Source: Candidatus Fimadaptatus faecigallinarum (GTDB lineage Bacteria; Bacillota; Clostridia; Christensenellales; Aristaeellaceae). From it: a DNA stretch of 64,000 bases. The position numbers and the translations under genes are program-made. The DNA is taken from positions 1-64,000 of the forward strand of contig DVNK01000030.1 of assembly GCA_018714445.1 (NCBI GenBank), given 5' to 3'. Each line of letters opens with the position of its first letter. Position 1 is the stretch's first letter. This document shows, one piece after another, positions 34,817-44,878 of the stretch. A model generated the notes under the pieces. It was given only the letters and a program-made list of their open reading frames with translations. It ran no database searches and had not been told where the DNA came from.

Positions 34817-35581
34817 TCAATTGATCTCGGCAAGCATTTCATTGAGCACGCGCGCATCGCGCAGGAACGCCTGTTCGTCGGCGTTCTCAACAAACTCCAT
34901 GAACACATGATGATCGTTGCCGTCCTGCGTAGCCAGGCGCAACGCCTCGCTCAGGAACTCGCGCCCATCCGCCAGCGGATGGCGTATGACCTCCGCACCC
35001 CGATGCTCCCACGTGAACACATGCAGATGCGTCAGCCGCTGCATGGCTATCATCAATCCACCCAGCCGCTGCTCGGCCGTCCAGTCCCAACGCGGCTGCC
35101 AGTACATGTACACATTGCACGGTCCCAGTTCAGTAACCAGCCGTCCCGCGCTCTCATTGCTGTCGGTCAGCGTATTGCCGTGGAACTCCAGCGATACGGC
35201 TATGCCCGCCGCCAGCGCCAGCTCGCCGCACTCGCGCAGCTCCGCTATTATCTGAGCGCGCTCCTGTCCAGTCACCTGCGCCGACCCCTTCGTGCCAGCC
35301 CAGACGCGTATATTGCCCGCGCCCAGCGCCAGCGCACAGTCCAGCGCCTTCTCAAACTCGCCGAGCTTGCCCGCGCCCGCGCGGAAGTAAGACCCGAATG
35401 ACGCCGGCGCAAGCCCATAATCGGCGCTGATGCGCGCCACCTCTCGCGCCTTAGCCTCGTCAGTAACGTGCACATCGCCGCCCCACTCTATCGACTTTAA
35501 CTGCGCCTGCGCAGCCAGTTTGCATATTTCAAGCGGCTGAAGTGACCTGAACGTGACCGAACACAATCCCGGTATAAGCAT
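34817..35581 (-). CDS. Sugar phosphate isomerase/epimerase (TIM barrel)
   Basis: This 254-residue protein is of the AP-endonuclease-2 / xylose-isomerase-like barrel family: N-terminal IPGLCSVTFRSLQPLEI, KSIEWGGDVHV (metal-binding Glu), VSLEFHGNTLTD, LHVFTWEHRGAE and HHVFMEFVENAD. Members isomerise or epimerise sugars or inositols in the cytoplasm. The start at 35581 is chosen because GGAGG lies 9 nt upstream; an ATG at 35590 abuts it. The substrate is unknown. It lies near another member of the family (36091-36903) and glycerol kinase, but with large gaps. Confidence 0.8.
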   Translation of the reverse strand: MLIPGLCSVTFRSLQPLEICKLAAQAQLKSIEWGGDVHVTDEAKAREVARISADYGLAPASFGSYFRAGAGKLGEFEKALDCALALGAGNIRVWAGTKGSAQVTGQERAQIIAELRECGELALAAGIAVSLEFHGNTLTDSNESAGRLVTELGPCNVYMYWQPRWDWTAEQRLGGLMIAMQRLTHLHVFTWEHRGAEVIRHPLADGREFLSEALRLATQDGNDHHVFMEFVENADEQAFLRDARVLNEMLAEIN

Positions 35582-36090
35582 AAGTTCCATCCTCCATATG
35601 CGCGACAGCCTCATAGCCGTCGCGCTTTATATTGTTTCAAACCGTCCACCAGGCGCGCCTGTCGCCGCGGCATGCGGCACGATCACAGCCCTAACTGCTC
35701 ATCGTCCTCTTGCTTATGCGGTCGCGGTTGCTCATCGCCTTCACGCCAAACTGCCGCAACTTCATATCATGCGACGCTAGTAAATCCCAATCCGACGCAA
35801 CCTTAACCTACCCGCTTAGCCATGACCCGCGGCAACATCCAACCGCACATCGGCAACCGTCGCCGCCAATGCCAACCTTCGCGGCAACAAACCGCATAAC
35901 CCGAACATCAGCCTGTCATGAAACGCCGGGGCACGCGCGACATACCATGCGGCCTTAACCTCGCCTGCATATGCCGGCCAACTCGACCACGTCTGCCCAC
36001 CGCGCGCCGGCTCGGCCCGGCGTCGCCCGCCACACACAAGCCCGGCGCGGCGGGAAGCGCTCCCCACCGCGCCGTTGCCAGCGGCCCGCC
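35582..36090. other. Intergenic region, no gene seen
   Basis: It contains a GC-rich hairpin at 36043-36074 (GGCGCGG ... CCGCGCC) just after the isomerase gene ending at 36091, a possible terminator. Otherwise I see nothing supportable. Confidence 0.45.
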
Positions 36091-36903
36091 TCAGATCAGC
36101 GAGCTGAGTATATCTATCGCGCGCTTTATGTCGGCTATCTGCTTTTCGCCGCTTATCTCGCGCTCTATTGTAATCGCGCCGTCGTAACCGCATTCCTTCA
36201 GGCCCTTTATCAGCGCCGGGAAGTTCACGCTGCCCTCGCCCAGCGGCTTCTCCACGCCCAACTCGCGGCCACAGGTCGGATACTCGCCATCCTTGGCATG
36301 CACGTCGCGCACGTACTTGCCTATGATCTTCAGCGAGTCTACCGGATTGGCCTTGCCGTACATCAGCAGGTTGGCCGGATCCAAGTTCACGCCCAGATTG
36401 CCCGTGCCCACGTCCTCAATTACGCGCAGTATCGTCGTCGGAGTCTCCTGGCCGGTCTCAAACAGGAAGTACTGGCCATTCGCACGGCAGCGCTCGGCCA
36501 CCTGCCTGAGCGCGGCTATCACGCCCGGATACTGCGGATCGGTCGGGCTCTCCGGCAAAAAGCCCGCATGCGTCGCCATCTGATTCACGCCCAGGAGTTT
36601 GGCAAAGTCGGAACCCTTCATAAGGTCTTCCACGCGCGCCGCACGCATATCCTCGGGCACTATGCCCAGCGTGCGCGGGCCATCGATGAAGTTCCATATG
36701 CGCTCACCCCGATAGCCGCACCAGAACGTCGACAACTGCACATCGTACTTGGCGCTGGCCGCCTTGACCTCTTCGGCCTTTTCGGGGGTCATTATATCCA
36801 TGTTCCAGCAGGTTATCTGACAGCTGTGCAGCCCCAGCTCCGCAACCTTGCGCATCTCCTCATCAATGTTCTTTTCCAGTTGAAACAAAACGCCTATCCT
36901 CAT
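36091..36903 (-). CDS. Sugar phosphate isomerase/epimerase (TIM barrel)
   Basis: This 270-residue barrel protein of the AP-endonuclease-2 family has intact metal-site motifs: FLFETGQE (Glu), LGVNLDPANLLMYG (Asp), VRDVHAKDG (His) and GAITIEREISG (Glu). GGAGGTACCTCGAT fixes the start at 36903. It is related in fold but not closely in sequence to the protein at 34817-35581. A role in inositol, hexuronate or rare-sugar use is likely; the substrate cannot be read from the sequence. Confidence 0.85.
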   Translation of the reverse strand: MRIGVLFQLEKNIDEEMRKVAELGLHSCQITCWNMDIMTPEKAEEVKAASAKYDVQLSTFWCGYRGERIWNFIDGPRTLGIVPEDMRAARVEDLMKGSDFAKLLGVNQMATHAGFLPESPTDPQYPGVIAALRQVAERCRANGQYFLFETGQETPTTILRVIEDVGTGNLGVNLDPANLLMYGKANPVDSLKIIGKYVRDVHAKDGEYPTCGRELGVEKPLGEGSVNFPALIKGLKECGYDGAITIEREISGEKQIADIKRAIDILSSLI

Positions 36904-36980
36904 ATCGAGGTACCTCCACGTATGTCTTATTATATAATGCATCGCCGTGCACATGCCTTATGGCAATGCATGTGCTTGAA

Positions 36981-38471
36981 CTACTGCTGCTCTACCACCC
37001 AGCCGCGCGCACGCTCCACAGCGCGCTGCCAGCCCTGGTAGAGTTTGAGCCGCGTCACTCCATCCATCATGGGTCTGAACTCGCGCTCCGAACGCCACAG
37101 CGAGTTGAGCTGCTTCTGATCCCATATGCCCACCGCCAGCCCGGCCATCATCGCCGCGCCCAGCGCCGTAGTCTCAATGACCGCCGGCCGCAGCACGCGC
37201 GTGCCCAGTATGTCGGCCTGGAACTGCATAAGGAAGTTGTTGGCGCTCGCACCGCCGTCCACGCGTATCACCTCGGGTATGAGGTCGGCGTCCAGCTTCA
37301 TCGCGTCGACCACGTCGCGGGTCTGGTACGCAATCGACTCCAGCGCCGCGCGCACAAAGTGCGCCCGCCCCGTGCCGCGCGTCAGCCCCACGACCGTGCC
37401 CCGCCCGTACATGTCCCAGTACGGCGCGCCCAGCCCGGTAAAAGCCGGCACAAGGTAGACCCCGCCATTGTCAGGCACCGACTGCGCTATCATATCGGTA
37501 TCGGCCGCGGTCTGCACCAGCTTCATCTCGTCGCGCAGCCACTGCACCACCGCGCCCGCTACGAACACCGAGCCTTCCAGCGCAAAGTACGGCTGGCCGT
37601 TTATCCGCCATGCCACAGTTGTCAGCAGGTTATTCTGCGACCTGACGGGCGTTTTGCCGGTGTTCATCAGCAGGAAGCAGCCCGTGCCATATGTATTCTT
37701 CATCATGCCGGCGCCAAAGCATCCCTGACCAAACAGCGCCGCCGACTGGTCGCCCATAAGCGCCGCCACCGGTATCTGCACGCCCAGTATGTCCTTGCGC
37801 AACAGCCCTACCACTGACGCCGAATCGCATACCTCCGGCATCATCGACTCGGGTATGTCCATCGCCCGCAACAGCAGTTCATCCCAGTTCTGCGTGTGTA
37901 TGTTGAACAGCATCGTGCGGCCGGCGTTAGTGGCGTCGGTCACATGCGCGCCGCCGGTCAGGTGCCACGCCAAAAACGAATCCACCGTGCCAAAGCACAG
38001 TTCGCCCCGCTCGGCGCGCTCGCGCGCATCCGGCACGTTGTCCAGTATCCACTGCACCTTGGTGCCGGCAAAATATGCATCAGGTATGAGGCCGGTTTTT
38101 TCGCGTATCGTGTTGCCCAGGCCGTCGCGCTTTAAGCGTTCGACCAGGCTCGCGGTGCGCCGGCACTGCCACACTATCGCGTTGTATACCGGTTTGCCAG
38201 TCGCCCGATCCCACACCAGCGTGGTCTCGCGCTGATTGGTTATGCCGATCGCGGCTATCTGATTTACGGGCACGCCGCTCTTTTCCACGGCGAGCTTGAG
38301 CGCCTGGATCTGACTGTCGAGTATGTCGGTCGGGCTGTGCTCAACCCAGCCCGCGTTGGGATAAATCTGCTTAAACTCAATGCCATGCGAGGCCACCGCG
38401 TTGCCTAGCTCGTCAAACACGACCGCACGCGAGCTCGTCGTGCCCTGATCCAGCGCCACTACGTACTTCAA
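36981..38471 (-). CDS. glpK: Glycerol kinase
   Basis: It phosphorylates glycerol to glycerol-3-phosphate. The 496-residue FGGY kinase has [20 protein letters not shown] at the N-terminus, [20 protein letters not shown], the hinge [27 protein letters not shown] and [18 protein letters not shown]. All are hallmark GlpK motifs, and the length is normal. The best start is a TTG at 38471, 7 nt after GGGAGG; an upstream in-frame TTG overlaps that site. No glycerol facilitator or dehydrogenase lies nearby. Confidence 0.95.
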   Translation of the reverse strand: MKYVVALDQGTTSSRAVVFDELGNAVASHGIEFKQIYPNAGWVEHSPTDILDSQIQALKLAVEKSGVPVNQIAAIGITNQRETTLVWDRATGKPVYNAIVWQCRRTASLVERLKRDGLGNTIREKTGLIPDAYFAGTKVQWILDNVPDARERAERGELCFGTVDSFLAWHLTGGAHVTDATNAGRTMLFNIHTQNWDELLLRAMDIPESMMPEVCDSASVVGLLRKDILGVQIPVAALMGDQSAALFGQGCFGAGMMKNTYGTGCFLLMNTGKTPVRSQNNLLTTVAWRINGQPYFALEGSVFVAGAVVQWLRDEMKLVQTAADTDMIAQSVPDNGGVYLVPAFTGLGAPYWDMYGRGTVVGLTRGTGRAHFVRAALESIAYQTRDVVDAMKLDADLIPEVIRVDGGASANNFLMQFQADILGTRVLRPAVIETTALGAAMMAGLAVGIWDQKQLNSLWRSEREFRPMMDGVTRLKLYQGWQRAVERARGWVVEQQ

Positions 38472-38500
38472 GCCGTTCCCTCCCAATATGTCTTAACGAT

Positions 38501-38529
38501 ATTATGCCACTATTCGCGGAATTTTGCAA
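38501..38529 (-). promoter_or_regulatory. Promoter of glpK
   Basis: Minus strand: TTGCAA (38524-38529), 17 bp, CATAAT (38501-38506) with an upstream TGG. Confidence 0.55.
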
Positions 38530-38683
38530 CCGAAATTTGGTAAAACGACATATGACCGGCGTATTCGGGGGATTAGCGTGTGTCCGCCTGCCGCATACTG
38601 GCGCACGCATTTTTACATGCGGCGGCGTTCATTAAGAGTTCATGTGCAATTTACCCATTGCAGCGCTGCTAATCGGCATAAAG

Positions 38684-38715
38684 CAAACGCGGCCCCGACT
38701 TATTGCGGAGCCGCC
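38684..38715. terminator. GC-rich hairpin, first of two copies
   Basis: GCGGCCCCG / CGGAGCCGC-type stem around ACTTATTG. A near-identical element recurs at 38877-38907. Confidence 0.4.
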
Positions 38716-38869
38716 AGACCATTTACATGTCCAGACCAATGTATCGCGCAAAACCCATGAGCCTTTGAATATGCCTACGACGACCGCACTGCGCGTTCGC
38801 TGTTGTCTAGGAGGGGTGAAACTGCCGAAGCCGCAAGTCGGCTTGTCGTGAATACCTCAACATGCATTG

Positions 38870-38907
38870 TAAAAGACTGGCGGCCCCGCCTTATCGCGGA
38901 GCCGCGC
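38870..38907 (-). terminator. Terminator of the PQQ-propeller gene
   Basis: The stem is GGCGGCcCCGC / GCGGaGCCGC with a short loop, followed on the minus strand by CTTTTAC, just after the stop at 38913. Confidence 0.6.
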
Positions 38908-38912
38908 CTATA

Positions 38913-41900
38913 TCACAGTATCCTTATTCCGTATATGTTGCAGTCGCGGGTGCCTATGACCAGCATATCGCCATAGACCGCCGGGCTGCCCTCCATATTG
39001 CCATCTATCTCGATCTCGCTGAGCTCCTCGCCGGTGCGGCCATCATACATGCGTATCACTCCGCCCGAGTTGCCCAGCACTACAACGCCTTCACCGGCAT
39101 CATTGTACACTATCACCGGAGACGACCACGAGTAGCGCTGGGTCGACTGTTGCCAGATGATCTCGCCGGACTGCTTGTCAAACGCGTACAGCGTGCCGCC
39201 GCCGCTGGTGCGGCAGATGTTGAAGTATATCAGGTCGCTGAGCTGATTCTTGCCGACCGCCGGCGATGCGAACGCGCCGCCGCCGTTGGTGCCGTCCGAG
39301 TTGCACTCCACCGAGAAGTTCCACAGCTCCTCGCCGCTGAGCGCATCGAGCTTGCGTATCGTGCTCAGGCCGCTGGACCCCTGCTTGTCGACCTCGTTGG
39401 CGGTATAGAGCGCTATGAGCCCGTCGGACTGCGGCTCCAACGATATCGACGCGTCGGTGTCGTCGCCGACGTCGAACAGCCATACCGGCGTCATTGTATT
39501 CATGTCAAAGCAGTTCAACAGTCCCGAATTGTCAATCAGATACGCATACCGGCCATACGCCGCCACCGAGTTTTCAAAGCCCAGCTCATCCGATATTGAC
39601 GACTTATACCGGTACAGCGTCACGACCGGATCTATTGATATGCTGGGCACGGTCGGGTCGAACTGCGTATTGAGCTTTATCGTATAGAATATGCCGTTCT
39701 CGCCGCCCACAACGGCGGTGTCGGTTTCGGCATCCACCAGGCACACGCCATCAAACGAGCCATGCGTGCGGAATCGCAGTTCGTCATGCCCGTTGAGCAG
39801 GTACATGTGCTCCTGGTTGAGCAGGTTGTACACGCGCCAGCCGATCGAGCCGGTGCGCCCATTGGCCTTGGATATGCCCTGGCCCACATACAGCAGTGGA
39901 TATCCGCGCGGGTCTATCGACACGCTGCCCTTTATCGGAAATCCCAGCTCTATCGGGTCGCGCGTGTACTCGCCCGTGCGCGCATCCAGGAAGTATATAT
40001 TGCCGTCCAGCGTGCCGTATATGACCTCGACCAGCTCGCTGTCGGATTTGTATTCATCCCTGATGTTCATCATCTGGCGCATCTCGTCGCTCCAGTGCAC
40101 CATGACCGGCTGACCGTTCCAGCCCACGCCCGACCACACCGCATAGCCGCTGTCAATCGAGCCTATGCGGTTTTTCCACATAACCTCGAACCTCTTTTCG
40201 GACAGCTCGGCCGTGCCATAGGCGGCATTCTCGCGGAAGTTATTGCCGCGGAACGTAATGACGCCCTCCAGCTCCGTATACTCCGAGCCCAGGCCAAACG
40301 TCATCTGCTCCGCACGCGCATACCCGTCGGCGCGCTCATAGTCCACGTAAACGCCGTATTCCAACCCAAACTCCGAGTTCGACGGATCGGTCGACGCGAG
40401 TGAATACGCCCTGAGCCGCTGCTCCGCCGTCCACTCGCCCCTTCCGGACGCGCTGGGCTGCTCAACAAGCGCAATCATGCCAACCGCCGCGTCCAAGGGC
40501 GCGGCGGCAGTGTCAACTGTATTCGATTGCTGTGAGGTCTGAGTGAGCGCTGAACCCACCAGCCCACCGCTTTGACTGTCGGCAGGCTGTATCGTGGGTA
40601 CCAGCGTCACACCCGGCATGGGCGTGGCGCTTGCGGCAGGCGTCGCGCTTACGGGCTGCTCGCTGGCTTCCGGCGAAGCGCTCGCATTGGGTTGTGCGGT
40701 CACATCGCCCGAGCCGGGCGCATCGGTAGCCGCGGGCAACAGGTTGCCGCGCAGCGGATCAAACAGCGGCATTGCAGCTATATCGCCGGCTATTCGCCTT
40801 ACGTTGAGCACATTGAAGTAGTCCAGCGCCCACACGCTGCCAAATATCACCAGCAATATCACCAGCAGCACCGTAAATGCCTTCAGGCAACCGCCGCGGC
40901 CGCGCGAATCCTCCTCGACTTCTTCTTCCTCTTCCTCCTCGTCCTCACCGAACGGATCGGAATACTGATCTTCGCCAAAGTTATACTGCGTATGGAACGG
41001 ACCCGGCTGGGTATCATGCGCATTCATCGCGCGATATCCATCGTCCTCGGGCTCGTCATCATCATCCGACAGGTACGCGCCGGCGCTCGGTGCGCTCTTG
41101 CGCTCATATCGCGCAGTGGCGTCAGCCGGCTCAGTCTGCCCGGCAAAATCGCCCGTGGACTCGTCATCGTCATCGTCGTCGTCCGACAAGTCATAGTCGC
41201 GCCGCCGCGCCGGCTTGCGATGCGCCGCCTTGCGCGCAGCCTTGCGCTCACGACGGCTGAGCTTGCGCGTCGGTTCGTCGGTCTCGGGCTCATCTTCAGG
41301 CTGCTCGGCGTCGCCCAGCTCGCCGATGTCCACATTGACCGGCGCCGCATCCCAGTTCACGTCTATGCTCACGTTGGACTCGGGCTGACTTTCGGGCTGC
41401 GCCTCGGGTTGAGGCTGCATTATGTGCTGATGGCCCTGTATGCCGAACATCATGCCGTTATCCGCCGGTTGCTCGGGCTGCGGTTCAGGCTGAGGCTCTG
41501 GCGTCGGCTCGGCAACAGCCTGTGCCGCCGTATTGTCGGCCGGTGCATACTGATTCGGGTCATACTGACCTTGCGCATACTGATTCTGTGCGTACTGGCT
41601 CTGTGCATACTGGCCCTGTGCGTACTGCACCGGCGCGTACTGTTCGGGCGCGGGCTGCGCATCGTCGGGCTGTGGCTGCGCCGGCGCTTCGGGCTGAGCG
41701 TCCTGCTGCGCGCGCATCGCCTTGCGGCTAACTATGTTAACCTGCGGGTAATCATCCTGTGGCGCAGTCTCCTCGGCGTGCTGCTGACTGAGCCGGCGCT
41801 CACGCCGCGATATCGGCCGTACATCCTCGATGGACTCCAGTTCCTGCGATACGCTCTCGTATTCGGCTGGATCTACGCTTATGCGGTGTTCCTGTTCGGC

Positions 41901-42845
41901 CTGCGCATCCTGCTGCGCCAGCGGTTGTATATCCAGCTGCACCGGCTGTGCATCGTCTACTCCGGGTTGAGCCCCACTCGCGGGCCGCTTGGGCGCAGGC
42001 CGACGCCGACCCTTGTTGTGCGGACGCTTTTTCCCGCCCGAACGCGCCTTTGCGCTGAGCGCGCGCAGGCTCTCGCGGCCGCGATTGAATACGCGCTTTA
42101 TGCCATCGGCCCATTCAGTGGCGCTGTCTTCGAGCTCTTCGTCGGAATCGAGGTCGTCCTCAAACTCGTACGGCTCGTATACATCGTCGCTGTATGCGGT
42201 ATCGTCGCTCTCGTAATCCTCTAGATCATCGACCTCATGCGAGGATTCATCGCGGCGCGGCGCGCGCTGTGCCTGAGCAGGATGACGCACGCGCTCGCTC
42301 TCTATGAAGTCGTTATCCTCATCGTCGGCGTCCGGCTCGCGATGCGGCGCAGGCCGCGCCGGCTTGTGCGTCGGCCGCGGAGCCTTGCGCGCCGGGCGAT
42401 GCGCCTGGCCGGACCTGGGATTCGCACGATGCGGCCGGGGTTCATGTTCGGGCTCGGGTTCGGCGTCGGGCTCACGCTCGCCGTCCTCCACGTCGTCGGA
42501 GATGCGGCGACGCTCGCTGGCGGGCTGATTGGCGCGATACGCGCGCGCACGGCGCCGCGGCGCGGGCATGGACTCCTCGTCCTCATCGCCTGAATGCCCG
42601 TCGGTCTCCAGCGCGCTATTCAGCTCGTCGTCGCCTTCTACGGTCGACTGCGCATACGCCTCGGCCGCGGCACGATCCATATCGTCATCCGGCGCGGCGT
42701 CCTCCTGGGAAGCCGCATGATCGGAATAAAGCTCATCATCATCGTCGTCAATATTTTTACGCCGCTCTTCAATTATGCGCTTATAGCTGCGATAATCACC
42801 TGTCGGAACGGCAGATTGTCTGCCACGCCCCTGATTCTTGGCCAA
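38913..42845 (-). CDS. Large membrane-anchored PQQ-like beta-propeller protein
   Basis: The 1310 residues fall into three parts. Residues 1-650 are low-complexity and probably disordered: acidic blocks, an Arg/Pro/His-rich stretch, Pro/Gln-rich segments and a run of QYAQ/QYAP repeats near 405-440. A single membrane span (LKAFTVLLVILLVIFGSVWA) lies near 652-672. The outer part has a Ser/Thr/Pro linker and a PQQ-like beta-propeller (blades such as VIYGTLDGNIYFLDARTGEY, IRMYDGRTGEELSEIEIDGN and VIGTRDCNIYGIRIL). A long cytoplasmic disordered tail joined to an outer propeller suggests a scaffold at the cell envelope; this is inference. The start is TTG, with only a weak ribosome site (GGGATGAG). 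Confidence 0.75.
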   Translation of the reverse strand: MAKNQGRGRQSAVPTGDYRSYKRIIEERRKNIDDDDDELYSDHAASQEDAAPDDDMDRAAAEAYAQSTVEGDDELNSALETDGHSGDEDEESMPAPRRRARAYRANQPASERRRISDDVEDGEREPDAEPEPEHEPRPHRANPRSGQAHRPARKAPRPTHKPARPAPHREPDADDEDNDFIESERVRHPAQAQRAPRRDESSHEVDDLEDYESDDTAYSDDVYEPYEFEDDLDSDEELEDSATEWADGIKRVFNRGRESLRALSAKARSGGKKRPHNKGRRRPAPKRPASGAQPGVDDAQPVQLDIQPLAQQDAQAEQEHRISVDPAEYESVSQELESIEDVRPISRRERRLSQQHAEETAPQDDYPQVNIVSRKAMRAQQDAQPEAPAQPQPDDAQPAPEQYAPVQYAQGQYAQSQYAQNQYAQGQYDPNQYAPADNTAAQAVAEPTPEPQPEPQPEQPADNGMMFGIQGHQHIMQPQPEAQPESQPESNVSIDVNWDAAPVNVDIGELGDAEQPEDEPETDEPTRKLSRRERKAARKAAHRKPARRRDYDLSDDDDDDDESTGDFAGQTEPADATARYERKSAPSAGAYLSDDDDEPEDDGYRAMNAHDTQPGPFHTQYNFGEDQYSDPFGEDEEEEEEEVEEDSRGRGGCLKAFTVLLVILLVIFGSVWALDYFNVLNVRRIAGDIAAMPLFDPLRGNLLPAATDAPGSGDVTAQPNASASPEASEQPVSATPAASATPMPGVTLVPTIQPADSQSGGLVGSALTQTSQQSNTVDTAAAPLDAAVGMIALVEQPSASGRGEWTAEQRLRAYSLASTDPSNSEFGLEYGVYVDYERADGYARAEQMTFGLGSEYTELEGVITFRGNNFRENAAYGTAELSEKRFEVMWKNRIGSIDSGYAVWSGVGWNGQPVMVHWSDEMRQMMNIRDEYKSDSELVEVIYGTLDGNIYFLDARTGEYTRDPIELGFPIKGSVSIDPRGYPLLYVGQGISKANGRTGSIGWRVYNLLNQEHMYLLNGHDELRFRTHGSFDGVCLVDAETDTAVVGGENGIFYTIKLNTQFDPTVPSISIDPVVTLYRYKSSISDELGFENSVAAYGRYAYLIDNSGLLNCFDMNTMTPVWLFDVGDDTDASISLEPQSDGLIALYTANEVDKQGSSGLSTIRKLDALSGEELWNFSVECNSDGTNGGGAFASPAVGKNQLSDLIYFNICRTSGGGTLYAFDKQSGEIIWQQSTQRYSWSSPVIVYNDAGEGVVVLGNSGGVIRMYDGRTGEELSEIEIDGNMEGSPAVYGDMLVIGTRDCNIYGIRIL

Positions 42846-43075
42846 TTCTCATCCCGCCCATCCATAAAGTATTATATTGAATAGACGCCTGTCAAACCAT
42901 AATTCGACAGACCAGTCGCTGTCAATCGACAAGTCTAACCTATTATAGCACATATCCGCGCCATGATTCCACAACTTTTGCTACAAAAGTCTAAATTCAC
43001 AAAAAATTCGCTTTGCCGCGCAGACATGGCACCAAATCCCAATTGCGGCATACGATAATGCGAGGAGGTGCGCGT

Positions 43076-43417
43076 ATGGACAATTATACGCTGATACAAA
43101 ACGCGACGCAACGCCGGCTTGAAAGCGAGCGCACAGGCTTTGCGGCGCTAAGCCGCCAGGACCAGGCCGACCGTTGGGCCGCCTGGCAGGCCAGCGCCGA
43201 CGCCACGCGATCCGCGCGCGATCTGGACGACTACATAGCCCCGCAGTCCCCCGAACCCGAACCCGAACCGGCCCCGGCACGCTGGGCAGGCGAAGCCCAG
43301 CCGCCCGCGCCCAATCCGGCGCCCAATCCCAACCCGCCTGCGCCGCCGCGCCGCTCTTTCGAGCTGTACAACGGCATAATGGCCCGACACCGCAAGGTAT
43401 TCGGACCGCAGACCTGA
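43076..43417 (+). CDS. Small hypothetical protein, Pro-rich
   Basis: This 113-residue protein has a helical N-terminal half (MDNYTLIQNATQRRLESERT) and a Pro/Glu/Asn-rich linker (PEPEPEPAPA ... NPAPNPNPPA) before a basic C-terminus (IMARHRKVFGP). GAGGAGGTGCGCGT precedes the ATG, which supports real translation. I recognise no family. It converges on dusB with a 24-bp gap. Confidence 0.65.
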   Translation: MDNYTLIQNATQRRLESERTGFAALSRQDQADRWAAWQASADATRSARDLDDYIAPQSPEPEPEPAPARWAGEAQPPAPNPAPNPNPPAPPRRSFELYNGIMARHRKVFGPQT

Positions 43418-43441
43418 TGCAGAACACGATGCGTAAATCCG

Positions 43442-44437
43442 CTAGAGACTGGCTATGTACGCCTCGAGCCGCGCATCGACTTCGCGCGGATCGTTGAGCG
43501 TAAGCAGCCCGGCGCGCACCTGCGCGCTGCCGCGCAAACCATGCAGATACCAGGCGATGTGCTTGCGCAATTCGCGCACGGCCACCGCCTGGCCCCGCCA
43601 TGCGCCGAGCATGTCGGCGTGACGGCGCAGCATCTCCAGCACGTCGCGCGGCGTTGGCGAGGCCGGCGCGCACTGGCCGTCCAGCACGGCGCGCACTGCG
43701 CCAAATACAAACGGATTGCCCTGCGCGCCACGTCCTATCGCTATCGCGTCGCAGCCAGTCGTCTCCAGCATGGCCAGCGCATCCTCAGGCGTGCGCACGT
43801 CGCCGTTGCCTATGACCGGTATGCTCACGGCGCGCTTGACCTGCGCGATAACGCCCCAGTCGGCGTGGCCCGAGTAGTACTGCTCGCGCGTACGGCCATG
43901 CACGCACAACGCGCTGGCGCCGCTCTGCTCGCACAGTTGCGCAAGTTCCACTGCGTTTATCGAATCGCCATCCCAGCCCGCGCGCATCTTGACCGTAAGC
44001 GGTATATCTATCGCCGCGGCCGTCGCGCGCACTATCTCGGCAGCCAAATGCGGCGTGCGCATCAAGGCCGAGCCTTCGCCATTGCCCGTGATCTTGGGCA
44101 TCGGACAACCCATGTTGATGTCGATGAATGCACAGCCCCGCGCGGCAAACCTGCGCGCCGCCTCGGCTACCAGTTCCGGCTCGCTGCCAAACAGCTGTAT
44201 GCCCACCGTCTCCCACGGCGCAAACGCATGCAGCGCCCGCACGTTCTCATTGGGGCGGCGGTTTAGCAGAAATCCCTTTGCGCTTATCATCTCGCTGACC
44301 GCAAAGTCCGCGCCCATCTCGCGGCACAACAGCCTAAACGCCATGTCGGTCACGCCCGCCATGGGCGCCAGTCCTACTTTCGCCCGTTTGCCACAGAATA
44401 TCGCACGCGCCGCGGCGCGCTTTTGCTCGATTGTCAT
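43442..44437 (-). CDS. dusB: tRNA-dihydrouridine synthase
   Basis: This 331-residue flavoenzyme reduces uridines in tRNA to dihydrouridine. It has GLAPMAGVTDMAFR at the N-terminus, the catalytic-cysteine motif DINMGCPMPK, VKMRAGWDGD, VHGRTREQYYSG, PVIGNGDV and IGRGAQGNPF, the usual DusB series. GAGGTCGTTAT precedes the ATG at 44437. Genes of this type often follow a lysyl-tRNA or nifR3 cluster; here it stands alone. Confidence 0.95.
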   Translation of the reverse strand: MTIEQKRAAARAIFCGKRAKVGLAPMAGVTDMAFRLLCREMGADFAVSEMISAKGFLLNRRPNENVRALHAFAPWETVGIQLFGSEPELVAEAARRFAARGCAFIDINMGCPMPKITGNGEGSALMRTPHLAAEIVRATAAAIDIPLTVKMRAGWDGDSINAVELAQLCEQSGASALCVHGRTREQYYSGHADWGVIAQVKRAVSIPVIGNGDVRTPEDALAMLETTGCDAIAIGRGAQGNPFVFGAVRAVLDGQCAPASPTPRDVLEMLRRHADMLGAWRGQAVAVRELRKHIAWYLHGLRGSAQVRAGLLTLNDPREVDARLEAYIASL

Positions 44438-44812
44438 ATAACGACCTCGTCTGCGGGCCCATTCGCCCATACATATACTTTGACGTCGCATCCGGCATAC
44501 TGGATGCCTTCAACGCGCGCTTTTACAGATATTACATCTGATTGTACAACGCACATCGGGCCGCGTCAAGCTGATGCGCCCGCCAGGCGCCAACATTTAC
44601 GTCCATGTCATGCATGCACATTCGCTTAGCGCCGGTATTGGCAAGTATTAACTTACGGCGCGCTTTAGCCAAATGCAAGTCGCGCCATATTGGTCGATAC
44701 AACCGGATTGAGTCGCCGCTTATATGCGATCTGCCCCTGTTGCCCGCATGCACAGCAAATCCAAGTCGCATTCCGCCGCCGCGATCATCGCATAAAAAGC
44801 CGGGAACGGGTG
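44438..44812. other. Divergent intergenic region, no gene seen
   Basis: This lies between dusB and the rhamnosidase gene. Apart from the promoter starting at 44813 I see nothing supportable. Confidence 0.5.
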
Positions 44813-44841
44813 TTCAACTTTGAGGCGCGATATGGTATAAT
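44813..44841 (+). promoter_or_regulatory. Promoter of the rhamnosidase gene
   Basis: A weak -35 TTCAAC (44813-44818), 17 bp, and a consensus TATAAT (44836-44841) preceded by TGG. Confidence 0.55.
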
Positions 44842-44878
44842 CAGCCTGTACATGCAATCCGAGCGGAGGTGAATCGCC

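Noticed and set aside
40572-42224. 550-codon plus-strand frame opposite the PQQ-propeller gene
   Set aside because: It is antisense to the low-complexity tail; its Leu/Arg/Val composition mirrors the acidic and Gln-rich codons of the real gene.
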